This document shows positions 9,070-18,008 of a DNA stretch of 64,000 bases, one piece after another. The stretch's first letter is position 1. Every line of letters begins with the position of its first letter. The notes under the pieces are model-generated. The model was not told the DNA's origin. It made no database searches and saw only the letters and a list, made by a program, of their open reading frames with translations. This DNA is from Sansalvadorimonas sp965243775 (GTDB taxonomy: Bacteria; Pseudomonadota; Gammaproteobacteria; Pseudomonadales; Endozoicomonadaceae), in contig CBDEWF010000087.1 of NCBI GenBank assembly GCA_965243775.1, positions 56,037 to 120,036 of the forward strand, given 5' to 3'. Both the position numbers and the translations under genes were made by a program.

Positions 9070-10530
9070 TTAGGCCGCCATAGCTGTTCCTGTATGATCC
9101 TGTTCTTCCGTCTTCCTGTTTCGGATATGTCGAACACCTATCTTGCGTAATCGCTTGAAGGATAAAATACCCACAATACTCAATGCTGTTACCAGACCGA
9201 TCCAGAAACCATGAGGCCCCATAGCGGGTACCAGAATATCTGTCAGAGCCAGTACATACCCCAGCGGCATGGCAATCACCCAACAGGCGAACATCATCAT
9301 ATACATAGGCACCCGGGTATCCTTGTATCCACGCAGTGCTCCTATGGATAGAATCTGCACGCCATCCACCAGCTGGAACATCGCTGCAAACACCAGTAGT
9401 TCTGACGCCAGTGCAATAACCGCAACCTCGGTTGAATAGAGTGAAGAAAGTTCAGGGGCAAAGCCAAGAATACCCAAAACAAGCAGGCTGGAAAGAAACA
9501 GGATCGTTACCACGCCCGACATACTGGCAAAAAAGGCAGCCTGGGGATTTCCTGCGCCAATCTCATGCCCAACCCGGATCGTCACTCCAGCCCCCAGACT
9601 AACCGGAATCACATAGGTGATATTGGAAATATTCAACGCAATCTGATGACCCGCAACAACGGTAGCTCCCAGATTGCCAATAGCCAGTGCAATCACAGCA
9701 AAAATCGAGGTCTCAATAAAAAAACTGACTCCCACCGGCAGCCCTAAACGAATATGCTCCCTGATAGAAGACAGTTTGGGCTTCTCGATACTGCCCAAAG
9801 GTGAAGTTTTCTGATGATCAGGGTGAATACGGGTATAAATCATCATCAGGACAGCCATCAGGGTAAAGCAGATAGCCGTTGCATAACCGCAACCCGCTCC
9901 TCCAAGGGCAGGAAAACCAAGTTTACCGTAAATCAGTACATAGTTAGCTGGAATATTGACCAGCAACCCTGCAAACCCCACCAGCATCGGAGCTTTGGTA
10001 TCAGAAACACCTTCACAGTAACTGGTCAGCACCTGGTACAAGCACATGGCCGGTGCACCATAGGCCATCCCCCCCAGATAAGCACGTGCGATTGGTGAAA
10101 TGGCCGGGTCTACCTCCATCCAGTGCATCAGAGGGTTGGCCCCCAGGAGAACCAATATGGATATCAGTGACAAGATCACCGCAATCCAGATTCCCTGAAA
10201 AGCCTTGTGCCCAATCTGATCATACTCCCTGGCTCCAAACAGCTGTGCAACAATAGGCGTCATAGCCATCAACACACCACGGATCAGATTGAAAACCGGA
10301 AACCAGATACTGGCACCAATCGCCACAGCTGCCAGGTCAGTTGAGGAATAATGACCGGCCATGGTGACATCAACAAATCCCATACCAATAGCCGAAAGCT
10401 GAGCACCGATTATGGGTAATGACAATATAAGCAGTGTCTTGAGTTCATTGATATAGCGATAGAAAAGAGACAGACTAGGGGGCATTCCGGTGCCTTTAAC
10501 TTGCGAATTTTCCAGAATAAAGGTCGTCAT
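9070..10530 (-). CDS. MATE-family multidrug efflux transporter (NorM type)
   Basis: 486-residue membrane protein with about twelve hydrophobic segments. The first, LLILSLPIIGAQLSAIGMGFVD, carries the MATE signature, and DVTMAGHYSSTDLAAVAIGAS and GVLMAMTPIVAQLFGA are typical of NorM. The second half repeats the pattern (GLPVGVSFFIETSIFAVIALAIG). By family it exports cationic drugs or dyes in exchange for Na+ or H+ across the inner membrane. Substrate unknown. Its stop is five bases from the end of the convergent deubiquitinase-like gene. The start at 10530 (MTTFILENSQ) is followed by another possible ATG at MPPSLS. No lesion seen. Confidence 0.9.
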   Translation of the reverse strand: MTTFILENSQVKGTGMPPSLSLFYRYINELKTLLILSLPIIGAQLSAIGMGFVDVTMAGHYSSTDLAAVAIGASIWFPVFNLIRGVLMAMTPIVAQLFGAREYDQIGHKAFQGIWIAVILSLISILVLLGANPLMHWMEVDPAISPIARAYLGGMAYGAPAMCLYQVLTSYCEGVSDTKAPMLVGFAGLLVNIPANYVLIYGKLGFPALGGAGCGYATAICFTLMAVLMMIYTRIHPDHQKTSPLGSIEKPKLSSIREHIRLGLPVGVSFFIETSIFAVIALAIGNLGATVVAGHQIALNISNITYVIPVSLGAGVTIRVGHEIGAGNPQAAFFASMSGVVTILFLSSLLVLGILGFAPELSSLYSTEVAVIALASELLVFAAMFQLVDGVQILSIGALRGYKDTRVPMYMMMFACWVIAMPLGYVLALTDILVPAMGPHGFWIGLVTALSIVGILSFKRLRKIGVRHIRNRKTEEQDHTGTAMAA

Positions 10531-10691
10531 TCTAAATCTTTACGGCAGCAACAATTATCAGGATTACTACCACTGTCAGGTTGTAGTTCCATAACACTAC
10601 AGTCAATACGCGGCATAGGAAAAATCAATTCTCATATGATGTAGGAATCGCGTAATATTCGCCCACATTTTCATAAATTGGGTAACAACCT

Positions 10692-11684
10692 ATGCTGCGC
10701 TGGGGTATTTTAGGAACAAGCTTTATCTCGGAAACCATGGCACAATCCATTGAGAACGATGAAGGTTCCGTAATTTATGCTGTCGCCGGAAGACGAATGG
10801 AGTCTGCTGAGCAGTTCTGTCAAAAGTTCTCTGCCACAAAGCTCTATGACAACTATTCAAGTCTGATCAATGACCCAGATGTGGATGTTGTTTATATTGG
10901 CCTGCCTAACCATCTGCACCATACCTATACCATTGAAGCTGCTGAGGCCGGCAAGCATATTCTCTGTGAAAAATCCCTCTCTATCGACCCGGAAAAGACT
11001 CGAGAAATTGCTGAGGCTGTTAACAAGTCCTCTGGCTTGTTTATCGAAGGATTGATGTATCTTCACCACCCTTTCACTGCAAAACTTGTTGAGCTTATTG
11101 AGTCTGGGGTCATCGGTGAAATCAAGTCGATAACGGGGCAATACTGCGCAGACATCGCCAGGTTTGTAAATCCGGAAAGCAAAGGCGCTATTTTCAACCT
11201 TGGCTGCTATCCGGTTTCCCTTATGCATCTGGTTTTCCAAACTACTTTTGGGGAAGACATCTGGAATAACTATAAGCTATCGGCTTTTGGTTCAGTCTCT
11301 CCTAAAGACGGCAATATTTGTGACACATCCCTGAATATTCAGCTCAGCAATGGCGTGACAGCCAGAATTCACACTTCAGAAACCTACGGTGATATATTTT
11401 CTGACTTCTCTATTATTGGTGAAAAGGGAATACTGCGTTACCAGTCTAACCCCTGGTTGCCAGAATCTTCTGATAATGTGATCGAACTGAAGCTATTTGA
11501 ACAACAGCCGGAACCCGTTGAAGTCACTGCAGAGAGTGATGCATTTTTTTATCAGGTTAAAAATATCCGTGAAGCGATCAAGCAGGAAAAGCAACACTAT
11601 CCTCGCCCTTTGCCCCGTATTCAGGATTCAGAAGAAATTATGATGATTTTGTCAAAATGGGAACAGGCTTCTCACGCTGCATAA
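10692..11684 (+). CDS. Gfo/Idh/MocA-family oxidoreductase
   Basis: NAD(P)-dependent dehydrogenase-like protein of 330 residues. The N-terminal Rossmann motif is MLRWGILGTSFIS; the strand-loop VDVVYIGLPNHLHH and the family motif AGKHILCEKSLS (residues 90-101, with the catalytic EK) are intact. The C-terminal alpha/beta domain follows (IFNLGCYPVSLMHLVF). Family members oxidise or reduce sugars, inositols or related polyols; the substrate cannot be read from sequence. The gene is alone, diverging from the MATE gene with 161 bp between them that should hold both promoters. Confidence 0.88.
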   Translation: MLRWGILGTSFISETMAQSIENDEGSVIYAVAGRRMESAEQFCQKFSATKLYDNYSSLINDPDVDVVYIGLPNHLHHTYTIEAAEAGKHILCEKSLSIDPEKTREIAEAVNKSSGLFIEGLMYLHHPFTAKLVELIESGVIGEIKSITGQYCADIARFVNPESKGAIFNLGCYPVSLMHLVFQTTFGEDIWNNYKLSAFGSVSPKDGNICDTSLNIQLSNGVTARIHTSETYGDIFSDFSIIGEKGILRYQSNPWLPESSDNVIELKLFEQQPEPVEVTAESDAFFYQVKNIREAIKQEKQHYPRPLPRIQDSEEIMMILSKWEQASHAA

Positions 11685-11747
11685 AATGGTTGAGAGTAGC
11701 GTTGCTGCTCTCAATCTTCGCTATGGAAAATTTATTCCTAGCTCCGC

Positions 11748-14447
11748 TTATTCATCTCTATAGGGAAAAGAGATGCTATTCATTTTTTCTTTCAGCCGTT
11801 CCACCTCTTCTTTCCAGTCTAACTCAGGGACTTCCAGTCTGGCAATTACACTCTTCGCATGATCAACAACTCTCCTCGCATCATCACAACTATTTGCCTC
11901 TATAAAGAAACGATATCTGCCAACAATTTTCTCCTCTATTAACTGCAAAGTTCCGACTACCATTTCAGGGTCAGTTGAATCCAAGTCCTCGTGAATCACT
12001 CGAAAATTGCAGCTAAAGTGCTGAAGATAATACTTAGCAATAGGCTTTCTTGTTTTTAAGTTTAAAAGATCAAACCAGGGGAGCAAAGCAACCATTGACG
12101 CCTCAAGGTCATCCAGAGGGCCTTGAAAATGCTTTTTTTCCAGTAGATCTCGCTGTTTTTTATATTCCTGAAAGTACTGAGACAGAAACATACCACGCAC
12201 GACAGCACAAAGCTTATTAAAGCTAGATGTTGCTCCTTTCGCCTCTCTTTCATCTACCTTATGAGGATCAAGTTGTGGAAACATTTGCATAAATGGCAGA
12301 ATTAAATCCTGTATATTCACGGCCAGATCTTTGCACCCTTTCTCTTTAATGGCGGGGCCAGCTTCATTCAAAGCTTTCGTTTTATCAAAACACTCTCCTA
12401 TCACTGTTATTGCAATATTTGAAGCAAATCCCGCCAGCGTCTCTTTTTTCTTATCATCATAGGGCATAGGTTTTTGTTGATAATAATCATATATAAAATC
12501 CAGCCAACTCCAGGCCAGCTGATATTTTTTCCCAAGATAGATTCCTCTTCCGATCTCCCGTGCTTTGTCCCTGTTTCCAATAAAAACCTGGAGATGATTT
12601 TCTGATACACTTTCAAGCGGAGTATATCTCAGCGGGACAGATTGCTCTGCGGTTAGGCCCTCTTTCTGCAGCTGCTTTTCCGTCTCTTCCTCCTGATCCT
12701 GCTGGGTAGGAACCATTTTTTTTGCTAAAGCGGCCTCTCTATCCTTTTGCTCCTGTTGTGCTTTCAGGTGTAATTGCTGCTGCCCAAACAACCTTTGTTT
12801 AGCTTCCGCAATTTGTCCTGCCAAAGTAAAGAAATAACCTGGAGGAAACATGGCCATATATTTTTTCAGAAAAACATCTCCTTCATTTAACGCTTGTTCA
12901 CTGCCATCTTTTACTTTGTTCACAACTGTTGGTACAAGAACCTGATTAACAGTGTTCTGCCACAGGCAAGTCAACATGCTGCAGGGATAATGACCGGAAA
13001 CCCAGGGTCTCGCAATTAAATTTCTCAGTTCGTGCACTAGTTTATTGAGTTGCAAGAGGTAATCTGGATCTTCCAACCCTTTACGAGAAGCCATCAGGCA
13101 CAACTTTGAAACCTCTACAGTGAGAGCCTGCTTGAAATATAAATTAAGTACCTCAACATCGCCCCACATCCACAATTTCAGATCACTCCGTCGGGATGAC
13201 AGGCAGAGTTTTAGCAATGCCTCATAATTACTTTGTTCCTGATAAGAACGCATCTGCTCTCGCAGCTTTGACAACTTTTCTCCTCTTGTTTCTTTACCAG
13301 TCGCCACTGGATCGTCAGTTCCTCTAAGCTTCTCATAAACAGTTCTTTCAAACTCACTTTGCTTTTCTGGTGGAAAAAGCTTCCTTTCTACACAGTAACG
13401 AACTATGGAAGCGTACTCTTCGGCAGCTTCTAAAGAAGAAATCCAGTCAGAACCTTGTTCTGTTTTTTTCTTCAGTACTTGAGAAATAACTGTTTGTAAA
13501 TGTCCGCGACAGGTTTTTGTTTTCTCACTTTCATCTTTATTCATCAAATGTAGATGAGTGAACACCGTTCCCAGCAAGGCCCCCCATACAGCCTCATGAT
13601 CTTCCTGTATATCTAATAACCTCTGTGCATAAGTCGAAATAAATTCTGTAAAGCAATTTTTAAGAGCTACCATTCTTTCAGAATTAAGCAATAGCTCGTA
13701 GAGCATTGAATAATTTATTAACTGGGCAAGAGCTTGGTCAGGAATGCAATCCGCAGCGGGTTGAGGAACCGAAACCGGACAATATTTTTGTTTCCACTGT
13801 TTTAGAAGTGCTTTGGACTCGTCATCAAGAAAACCGGGGTGCAAACGCCCTAGAACAACAAGAATCATCTCCTTACCAGATATCTCAGATTCCAGAAAAG
13901 GCTGACAACAAGGGAGCAGGCGAGTGACCAATGTCCCGGCCTGGCTCTTTACGCTCGGCCAGGTGTCGACAGGCAGGCGAACCAAACAAAGGCTCAGTTC
14001 CAGTGCACAAATAAGAGCTTTCTCCAGTTGTTTTTGCTGCAGAGCACAGTCAAGGTCATACAGTAATCTTTCTGTTGGAGTCTTGCTGGACTGATCTTTT
14101 GGCGTAACAGAATCATCAAACTGCCCTGGGGTTACAGTTATTTTGGCCGGGGCCGGGGCAGATGCCTCAACACTTGCAGGCTTTTGCACCAGAGAAGCGG
14201 AACTCTCAGAAACAGGGGAGCCGACTCTTCTCTCCAATAGAGAGGGACCTTCAGCTTGACCAGCTACTGCTTTTAGTTTTCCCCTTCCTAAACTTGCAGA
14301 TGCACCAGGAGAGCCTGGTTTTTTAGTTACATCCTCAGCTTTTTTTCCTCTCCCCCTACCAGCACCCATAGAACGAATAATACTGAGCCTTTTAGTCCCA
14401 AGTTCAGGAGGTACACTCCGTCCAGCACCTTCCATATCTGCCCTCAT
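11748..14447 (-). CDS. Unknown 899-residue helical protein
   Basis: I do not recognise this protein. Residues 1-140 are low-complexity, rich in Gly/Arg, Pro, Ala and Ser (SMGAGRGRGKKAEDVTKKPG), and look disordered. From about 150 to the end the protein is predicted mostly helical with scattered Cys and Trp, and a charged Gln/Glu/Lys-rich coiled-coil-like stretch lies near residues 565-610 (LHLKAQQEQKDREAALAKKM). No signal peptide or membrane segment is seen. A disordered Ser/Pro N terminus before a helical body is a layout common in secreted effectors, which is only a suggestion. It is a single gene convergent with the Gfo/Idh gene, and upstream comes the NIF3-like/acyltransferase pair on the same strand. 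Confidence 0.6.
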   Translation of the reverse strand: MRADMEGAGRSVPPELGTKRLSIIRSMGAGRGRGKKAEDVTKKPGSPGASASLGRGKLKAVAGQAEGPSLLERRVGSPVSESSASLVQKPASVEASAPAPAKITVTPGQFDDSVTPKDQSSKTPTERLLYDLDCALQQKQLEKALICALELSLCLVRLPVDTWPSVKSQAGTLVTRLLPCCQPFLESEISGKEMILVVLGRLHPGFLDDESKALLKQWKQKYCPVSVPQPAADCIPDQALAQLINYSMLYELLLNSERMVALKNCFTEFISTYAQRLLDIQEDHEAVWGALLGTVFTHLHLMNKDESEKTKTCRGHLQTVISQVLKKKTEQGSDWISSLEAAEEYASIVRYCVERKLFPPEKQSEFERTVYEKLRGTDDPVATGKETRGEKLSKLREQMRSYQEQSNYEALLKLCLSSRRSDLKLWMWGDVEVLNLYFKQALTVEVSKLCLMASRKGLEDPDYLLQLNKLVHELRNLIARPWVSGHYPCSMLTCLWQNTVNQVLVPTVVNKVKDGSEQALNEGDVFLKKYMAMFPPGYFFTLAGQIAEAKQRLFGQQQLHLKAQQEQKDREAALAKKMVPTQQDQEEETEKQLQKEGLTAEQSVPLRYTPLESVSENHLQVFIGNRDKAREIGRGIYLGKKYQLAWSWLDFIYDYYQQKPMPYDDKKKETLAGFASNIAITVIGECFDKTKALNEAGPAIKEKGCKDLAVNIQDLILPFMQMFPQLDPHKVDEREAKGATSSFNKLCAVVRGMFLSQYFQEYKKQRDLLEKKHFQGPLDDLEASMVALLPWFDLLNLKTRKPIAKYYLQHFSCNFRVIHEDLDSTDPEMVVGTLQLIEEKIVGRYRFFIEANSCDDARRVVDHAKSVIARLEVPELDWKEEVERLKEKMNSISFPYRDE

Positions 14448-14531
14448 TACGAAACTCTTCCGAGGGTTCTCTGTTTACACTATGGGAGATAAAGAAGCAC
14501 TAACCAGACGGTCAGGAACTGTAGAAAGATT

Positions 14532-14861
14532 TTATTGTTTTAAAGGAAAACAACGTTGATCAAGTGGCCAAACTTCAAAAGCCGGCTCTTCATAAGGATG
14601 TGATGCGCGCAGGGCAGCAATAGCGTTATCGACGAAACGGTCTTCACACACCATCTCTACCTTATATTCTGAAACAGTCTCTACCACACCCTGCTGCCCC
14701 AGGTGAGGGTTACTGCCATCCAGGGGGCGAAATTGGCCTATTCCCAAGGCCTGCCAAGAGCAGCAATCATAGCACCCTATGCGGCCAGCACCAGCCGCAA
14801 AGAGCGCATTTTTTACAGGTTCAAGATCTGTTTCCGGAACAAAAAAGCAGATTTTATACAT
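14532..14861 (-). CDS. NIF3-related small protein (YqfO/CutA-like domain)
   Basis: Small protein of about 109 residues, MYKICFFVPETDLEPVKNAL…, with the motif GAGRIGCYDCCSW and the C-terminal ASHPYEEPAFEVWPL. This matches the stand-alone domain that is inserted in Nif3/YqfO proteins (structural relatives of PII and CutA1). Role unknown; metal or small-molecule sensing has been suggested for such folds. The ATG at 14861 is chosen because the longer frame to 14939 overlaps the upstream acyltransferase gene, whose stop ends 11 bases before this start. No strong ribosome binding site; translational coupling is likely. Confidence 0.78.
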   Translation of the reverse strand: MYKICFFVPETDLEPVKNALFAAGAGRIGCYDCCSWQALGIGQFRPLDGSNPHLGQQGVVETVSEYKVEMVCEDRFVDNAIAALRASHPYEEPAFEVWPLDQRCFPLKQ

Positions 14862-14872
14862 TGTTGTTTTTA

Positions 14873-16006
14873 TCAGTTCTGGTTGATAACCGGGTTGGCA
14901 TAGATTTTCAGAAACCAGTCCCGGGCTGTTTCTGCACACTCTCCCAGACGCTCTTTAAAAGTCGCTTCAACGGACTGTAGATCTTCCCCGGCAAACATCT
15001 GCTTCCAGCTGCCAAGGTTGTCCTGCCCCTGCACAATATCCCGCGCCAGCCAGTTGGATGGCCAAAGTTTGTAAAGCTGGTGCATCTGCTGGTCTATATG
15101 CTCCGCCACAGCCTGAGGGCTATCCAGAGAGCAGTCTACAGGCTTGCCGAAACTGACATGTACTCGTCCCTTCCAGCCTTCGATGCCACGGATAATACTG
15201 CGCAGGTCTTCATCCTCCTCCTTGTCATAATCCCCGCCGTGTTCCCGCTGGAGCAACTCTTCAGCTTTCTTGATATCACAGGGGTCATATTCATAAGAGA
15301 TAGATACCGGGATAATATTCAGCTGCTCGACCATTTCGGCAAAGCTGCGGCCTTCTTTTTTATGGCTCATATACAGCATCTTCAGGATAGCCGGGTCGGT
15401 ACGATCATCCCCGTCCTTAGCCCGCCCTTCACGGTGAGCCATCCAGACATTTTCACCATTGACAATGGAGTCGGTGATATAGGCCGAAAGCCGCTGGAAA
15501 GCCATCAGCTTCTCTTTACGGCCAGTAAGGGAGCGGTGAACAATAAAACTCTTGTTCAGGCGCATCAGGTCAGCAACATAAGGGCGACCCAACAGGTTGT
15601 CGCCAATGGCAATACGGCTGGTATCCAGCCCTTCACTGAACAGGGCATAGTTCACCAGCGCCGGATCCATAACAATATCGCGATGATTGCTGAGTAGAAG
15701 GCTGGGTTTATTGGCAGACAGGTTCTTAATACCTGACCATGTCAGTGTACTGGTAGTTTTTTCCAGCACCATTTCCAACATGGGGGCAATGTGCTCCTGC
15801 AGGCTTCTGATGCTGTTAACACCTTTTAGCTGCTTGCGCAGGTACATTGAGACAAGCGGGCGGAAAAGACCATGCAGACAGGCAGGAACCTTTCTGTGCT
15901 TGATATGACCAAGGGCATCCAGCAACTGGGGATTATCCAGCAGTCTGCCCAACACCTCTTCCACCTCATCATCATGATAAGGACGTATATCTTTAAATTG
16001 ACCCAT
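14873..16006 (-). CDS. Glycerolipid acyltransferase (PlsC-like)
   Basis: 377-residue acyltransferase of the 1-acylglycerol-phosphate acyltransferase superfamily. Motif I is LLLSNHRDIVMDPAL (about residues 103-117; the usual HX4D written here as HRDIVMD), followed by LNKSFIVHRSL and the EGR-type motif HREGRAKDGDDRTDP (about residues 192-206). The C-terminal part is long and acidic (DYDKEEDEDLRS). It is similar in layout to large cytosolic-faced acyltransferases annotated in marine gammaproteobacteria. Donor and acceptor unknown. The NIF3-like gene follows on the same strand. Confidence 0.82.
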   Translation of the reverse strand: MGQFKDIRPYHDDEVEEVLGRLLDNPQLLDALGHIKHRKVPACLHGLFRPLVSMYLRKQLKGVNSIRSLQEHIAPMLEMVLEKTTSTLTWSGIKNLSANKPSLLLSNHRDIVMDPALVNYALFSEGLDTSRIAIGDNLLGRPYVADLMRLNKSFIVHRSLTGRKEKLMAFQRLSAYITDSIVNGENVWMAHREGRAKDGDDRTDPAILKMLYMSHKKEGRSFAEMVEQLNIIPVSISYEYDPCDIKKAEELLQREHGGDYDKEEDEDLRSIIRGIEGWKGRVHVSFGKPVDCSLDSPQAVAEHIDQQMHQLYKLWPSNWLARDIVQGQDNLGSWKQMFAGEDLQSVEATFKERLGECAETARDWFLKIYANPVINQN

Positions 16007-16311
16007 AAGGACTAGTCGATATATGCCTGTTTTAACCAGAGCGCATTATAGGGCTGCCGGCGTTTCAGTTCTGTATCAGCCCGTAGCCTTTATACCCTCC
16101 TTTGTAACCGGAAGCTACAGAAACAGTCGCCTGCCTGCATTCCACAAGGTATAGAAAAGGTATTTTCCTGGCAGAAGATAGCGTTATAATTCCCGCGTTA
16201 TAACAAAGACAACTTTCATGGGCTGACAGCCGCTCATGAACGTGTGTATAGCCACTATTTTATTCAAGCTGTACACCAAATGGACTAAACATAACGTAAT
16301 CGGGGCAGTTT
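16007..16311. other. Intergenic region between divergent genes
   Basis: About 305 bases between the acyltransferase gene (minus) and the Sel1-repeat gene (plus). It presumably holds two promoters, but I see no strong -35/-10 pair, no RNA gene and no repeat. Confidence 0.4.
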
Positions 16312-16788
16312 ATGCTTAAGCGCAATCAAGCCAGACATTTGGGGCTTGCAGCTCTCCTGGGAACAGTACTTTTCGTATCTCTGGCATGGTCAGCCGAACA
16401 GCCTCAAGTTAAAGCAGAGAACATTCCCGCCTTAACGACAGCAGCCAGGAATGGTGATATCAGTGCTACACGACTGCTGGGTGATATTTACCGCGATGGT
16501 GTCGTCGTACAGAAAAATCTGACAACAGCCTTTAACTATTATGCCGATGCAGCCCGGGCCGGGGATGGCCAAGCCCGTTTTCAGCTCGGTAAAGCCTATC
16601 ATATGGGTCAGGGAACCGAGAGCAATCAGATTTCGGCCTGGATCTGGCTGACACTGGCCGGTGAAGAGGATGCTACCGTAAAGGCCGAGGCCATGGAGCT
16701 CAGAGATAAAGTCAGTCAGACCCTGACACCTGCACAACAGGAGCGTGCCCAGATACTGGCTGACAGTTTCAGGGAGATATTTAAGTAA
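16312..16788 (+). CDS. Exported Sel1-repeat protein
   Basis: 158 residues with a signal peptide (LGLAALLGTVLFVSLAWSA, cut probably after AWSA). Two Sel1-like repeats follow: ISATRLLGDIYRDGVVVQKN and GQARFQLGKAYHMGQGTESN (about residues 50-105), each in the alpha/alpha pattern of solenoid proteins that mediate protein contacts. The last 50 residues are a charged helix. Location probably periplasmic. Partner unknown. It is followed by a small DUF2007 gene 52 bases downstream, perhaps co-transcribed. Confidence 0.8.
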   Translation: MLKRNQARHLGLAALLGTVLFVSLAWSAEQPQVKAENIPALTTAARNGDISATRLLGDIYRDGVVVQKNLTTAFNYYADAARAGDGQARFQLGKAYHMGQGTESNQISAWIWLTLAGEEDATVKAEAMELRDKVSQTLTPAQQERAQILADSFREIFK

Positions 16789-16840
16789 CCTATTTTCCCC
16801 ATAAGGGAATATAACCCACTCATGGCTGTTGGATTGAGTT

Positions 16841-17080
16841 ATGTTCAAAGTTTACAACCCAAGAGATCAGATGGAGGCCGAGTGCCTTCGTGACCTGTTG
16901 ATCAGCCATCATATCCACTGCCATACCGGCGGCACCTATCTGCAGGGTGCCATTGGTGAACTTCCAGCTCATGATCTGCTGGGCCTTTATGTGGACATCG
17001 CTGACGCCAACCGTGCCCGAGAGATTATTGATGACTGGATAAAAGCCAAGCCAATAGAAGACAACCAAAGCGAGCCTTAA
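16841..17080 (+). CDS. DUF2007 (putative signal-transducing) small protein
   Basis: 79-residue cytoplasmic protein matching the DUF2007 pattern: MFKVYNPRDQMEAECLRDLL, then HIHCHTGGTYLQGAIGELPA and LYVDIADANRAREIIDDW. The fold resembles small ferredoxin-like/PII-like domains; function unknown. It lies directly after the Sel1 gene and its last four bases overlap the end of the convergent metallo-hydrolase gene. Confidence 0.8.
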   Translation: MFKVYNPRDQMEAECLRDLLISHHIHCHTGGTYLQGAIGELPAHDLLGLYVDIADANRAREIIDDWIKAKPIEDNQSEP

Positions 17081-17895
17081 ACGGGCAGTTTAATTTTCAG
17101 AGCTTCCCTGGTCAGATTTCTCCGGCTGAGGTCAAAACCTGACAACCAGGCAACAAAATCCTCTTTGCCCAGCAGTTTACGGGTGACCTGCTGTTCACTG
17201 TAACCCTCTGACTGCAGCCGCTGCATCTCCTGACACAATGCCCCCAGGCTGTCCAGTTTCTCTGCTAGCGCCTCCCGGCCAGACTCCACTACACCGCGAT
17301 GGGGGCAGAAGATGACCTCAAAATCGAGATCAAGTACCCGGCGGATACTGTCCATAATCTGTTCCAGATTCTCATCACCCCGTAGTAACTTCAGTGTTTT
17401 GGACACATACAGATCACCACTGAACAGCCACTTCTGATGTGGCAGGAAAAACACATGCAAATCCTTGGCATGGCCTGGTGTATGTACAGGAATAACCGGA
17501 CTGCCATCTTCCAGTTCCATGGTTTCAGGATAAGAATCTGCTTCCACAGGAACCATGGACCCCCAGACCAGCTTCTGGATGGGAGGTATTCGATACCCCC
17601 TGGCCAGTTTTTCAAGAATCATTTCTGGAGCCCTGGGGGTCACTCCGGTCAATCTGCTGATATGTGCGGCATTCCCGCTGTGATCTTCATGGTGATGCGT
17701 GATCAGTATCTGGCCAACAGGTTTTTCTTTAATAAATGGCTGAATATAGTCCCACTGGTTACTGGGACCACAATCAATCAGAGTAGAACCCACCCGATAG
17801 ACAACAAATGTTGTATTGACGCCGATGTTTAACCGACCAACCCGAATACCTTCCACAGCACCATTGGCATAGCTGTAATAACCGCGTACAGGCAT
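17077..17895 (-). CDS. Metallo-beta-lactamase fold hydrolase
   Basis: About 272 residues with the zinc signature HHHEDHSGN (THHHEDHSG), further histidines in VIPVHTPGHAKD, the metal-bridging Asp in LFSGDLYVS and the last His in FCPHRG. The family includes glyoxalase-II-like and other hydrolases; the C-terminal helical part (EALAEKLDSLGALCQEMQRL) is typical of the YflN-like group. Several starts are possible: TTG at 17952, ATG at 17925, ATG at 17895. I prefer 17895 because a perfect 8-bp inverted repeat (GCAGGATG-AAAA-TCATCCTGC) covers the 17925 start. Substrate unknown. Confidence 0.78.
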   Translation of the reverse strand: MPVRGYYSYANGAVEGIRVGRLNIGVNTTFVVYRVGSTLIDCGPSNQWDYIQPFIKEKPVGQILITHHHEDHSGNAAHISRLTGVTPRAPEMILEKLARGYRIPPIQKLVWGSMVPVEADSYPETMELEDGSPVIPVHTPGHAKDLHVFFLPHQKWLFSGDLYVSKTLKLLRGDENLEQIMDSIRRVLDLDFEVIFCPHRGVVESGREALAEKLDSLGALCQEMQRLQSEGYSEQQVTRKLLGKEDFVAWLSGFDLSRRNLTREALKIKLPV

Positions 17896-18008
17896 AAACT
17901 TTTCCACAAGCAGGATGATTTTCATCCTGCCCACTGGATGCACCCGGAACAATGACTGTTTCTGTAAAGGAAAGTGACCTTTTCAGTCAGGCAGCCATAA
18001 GTTCTGAA

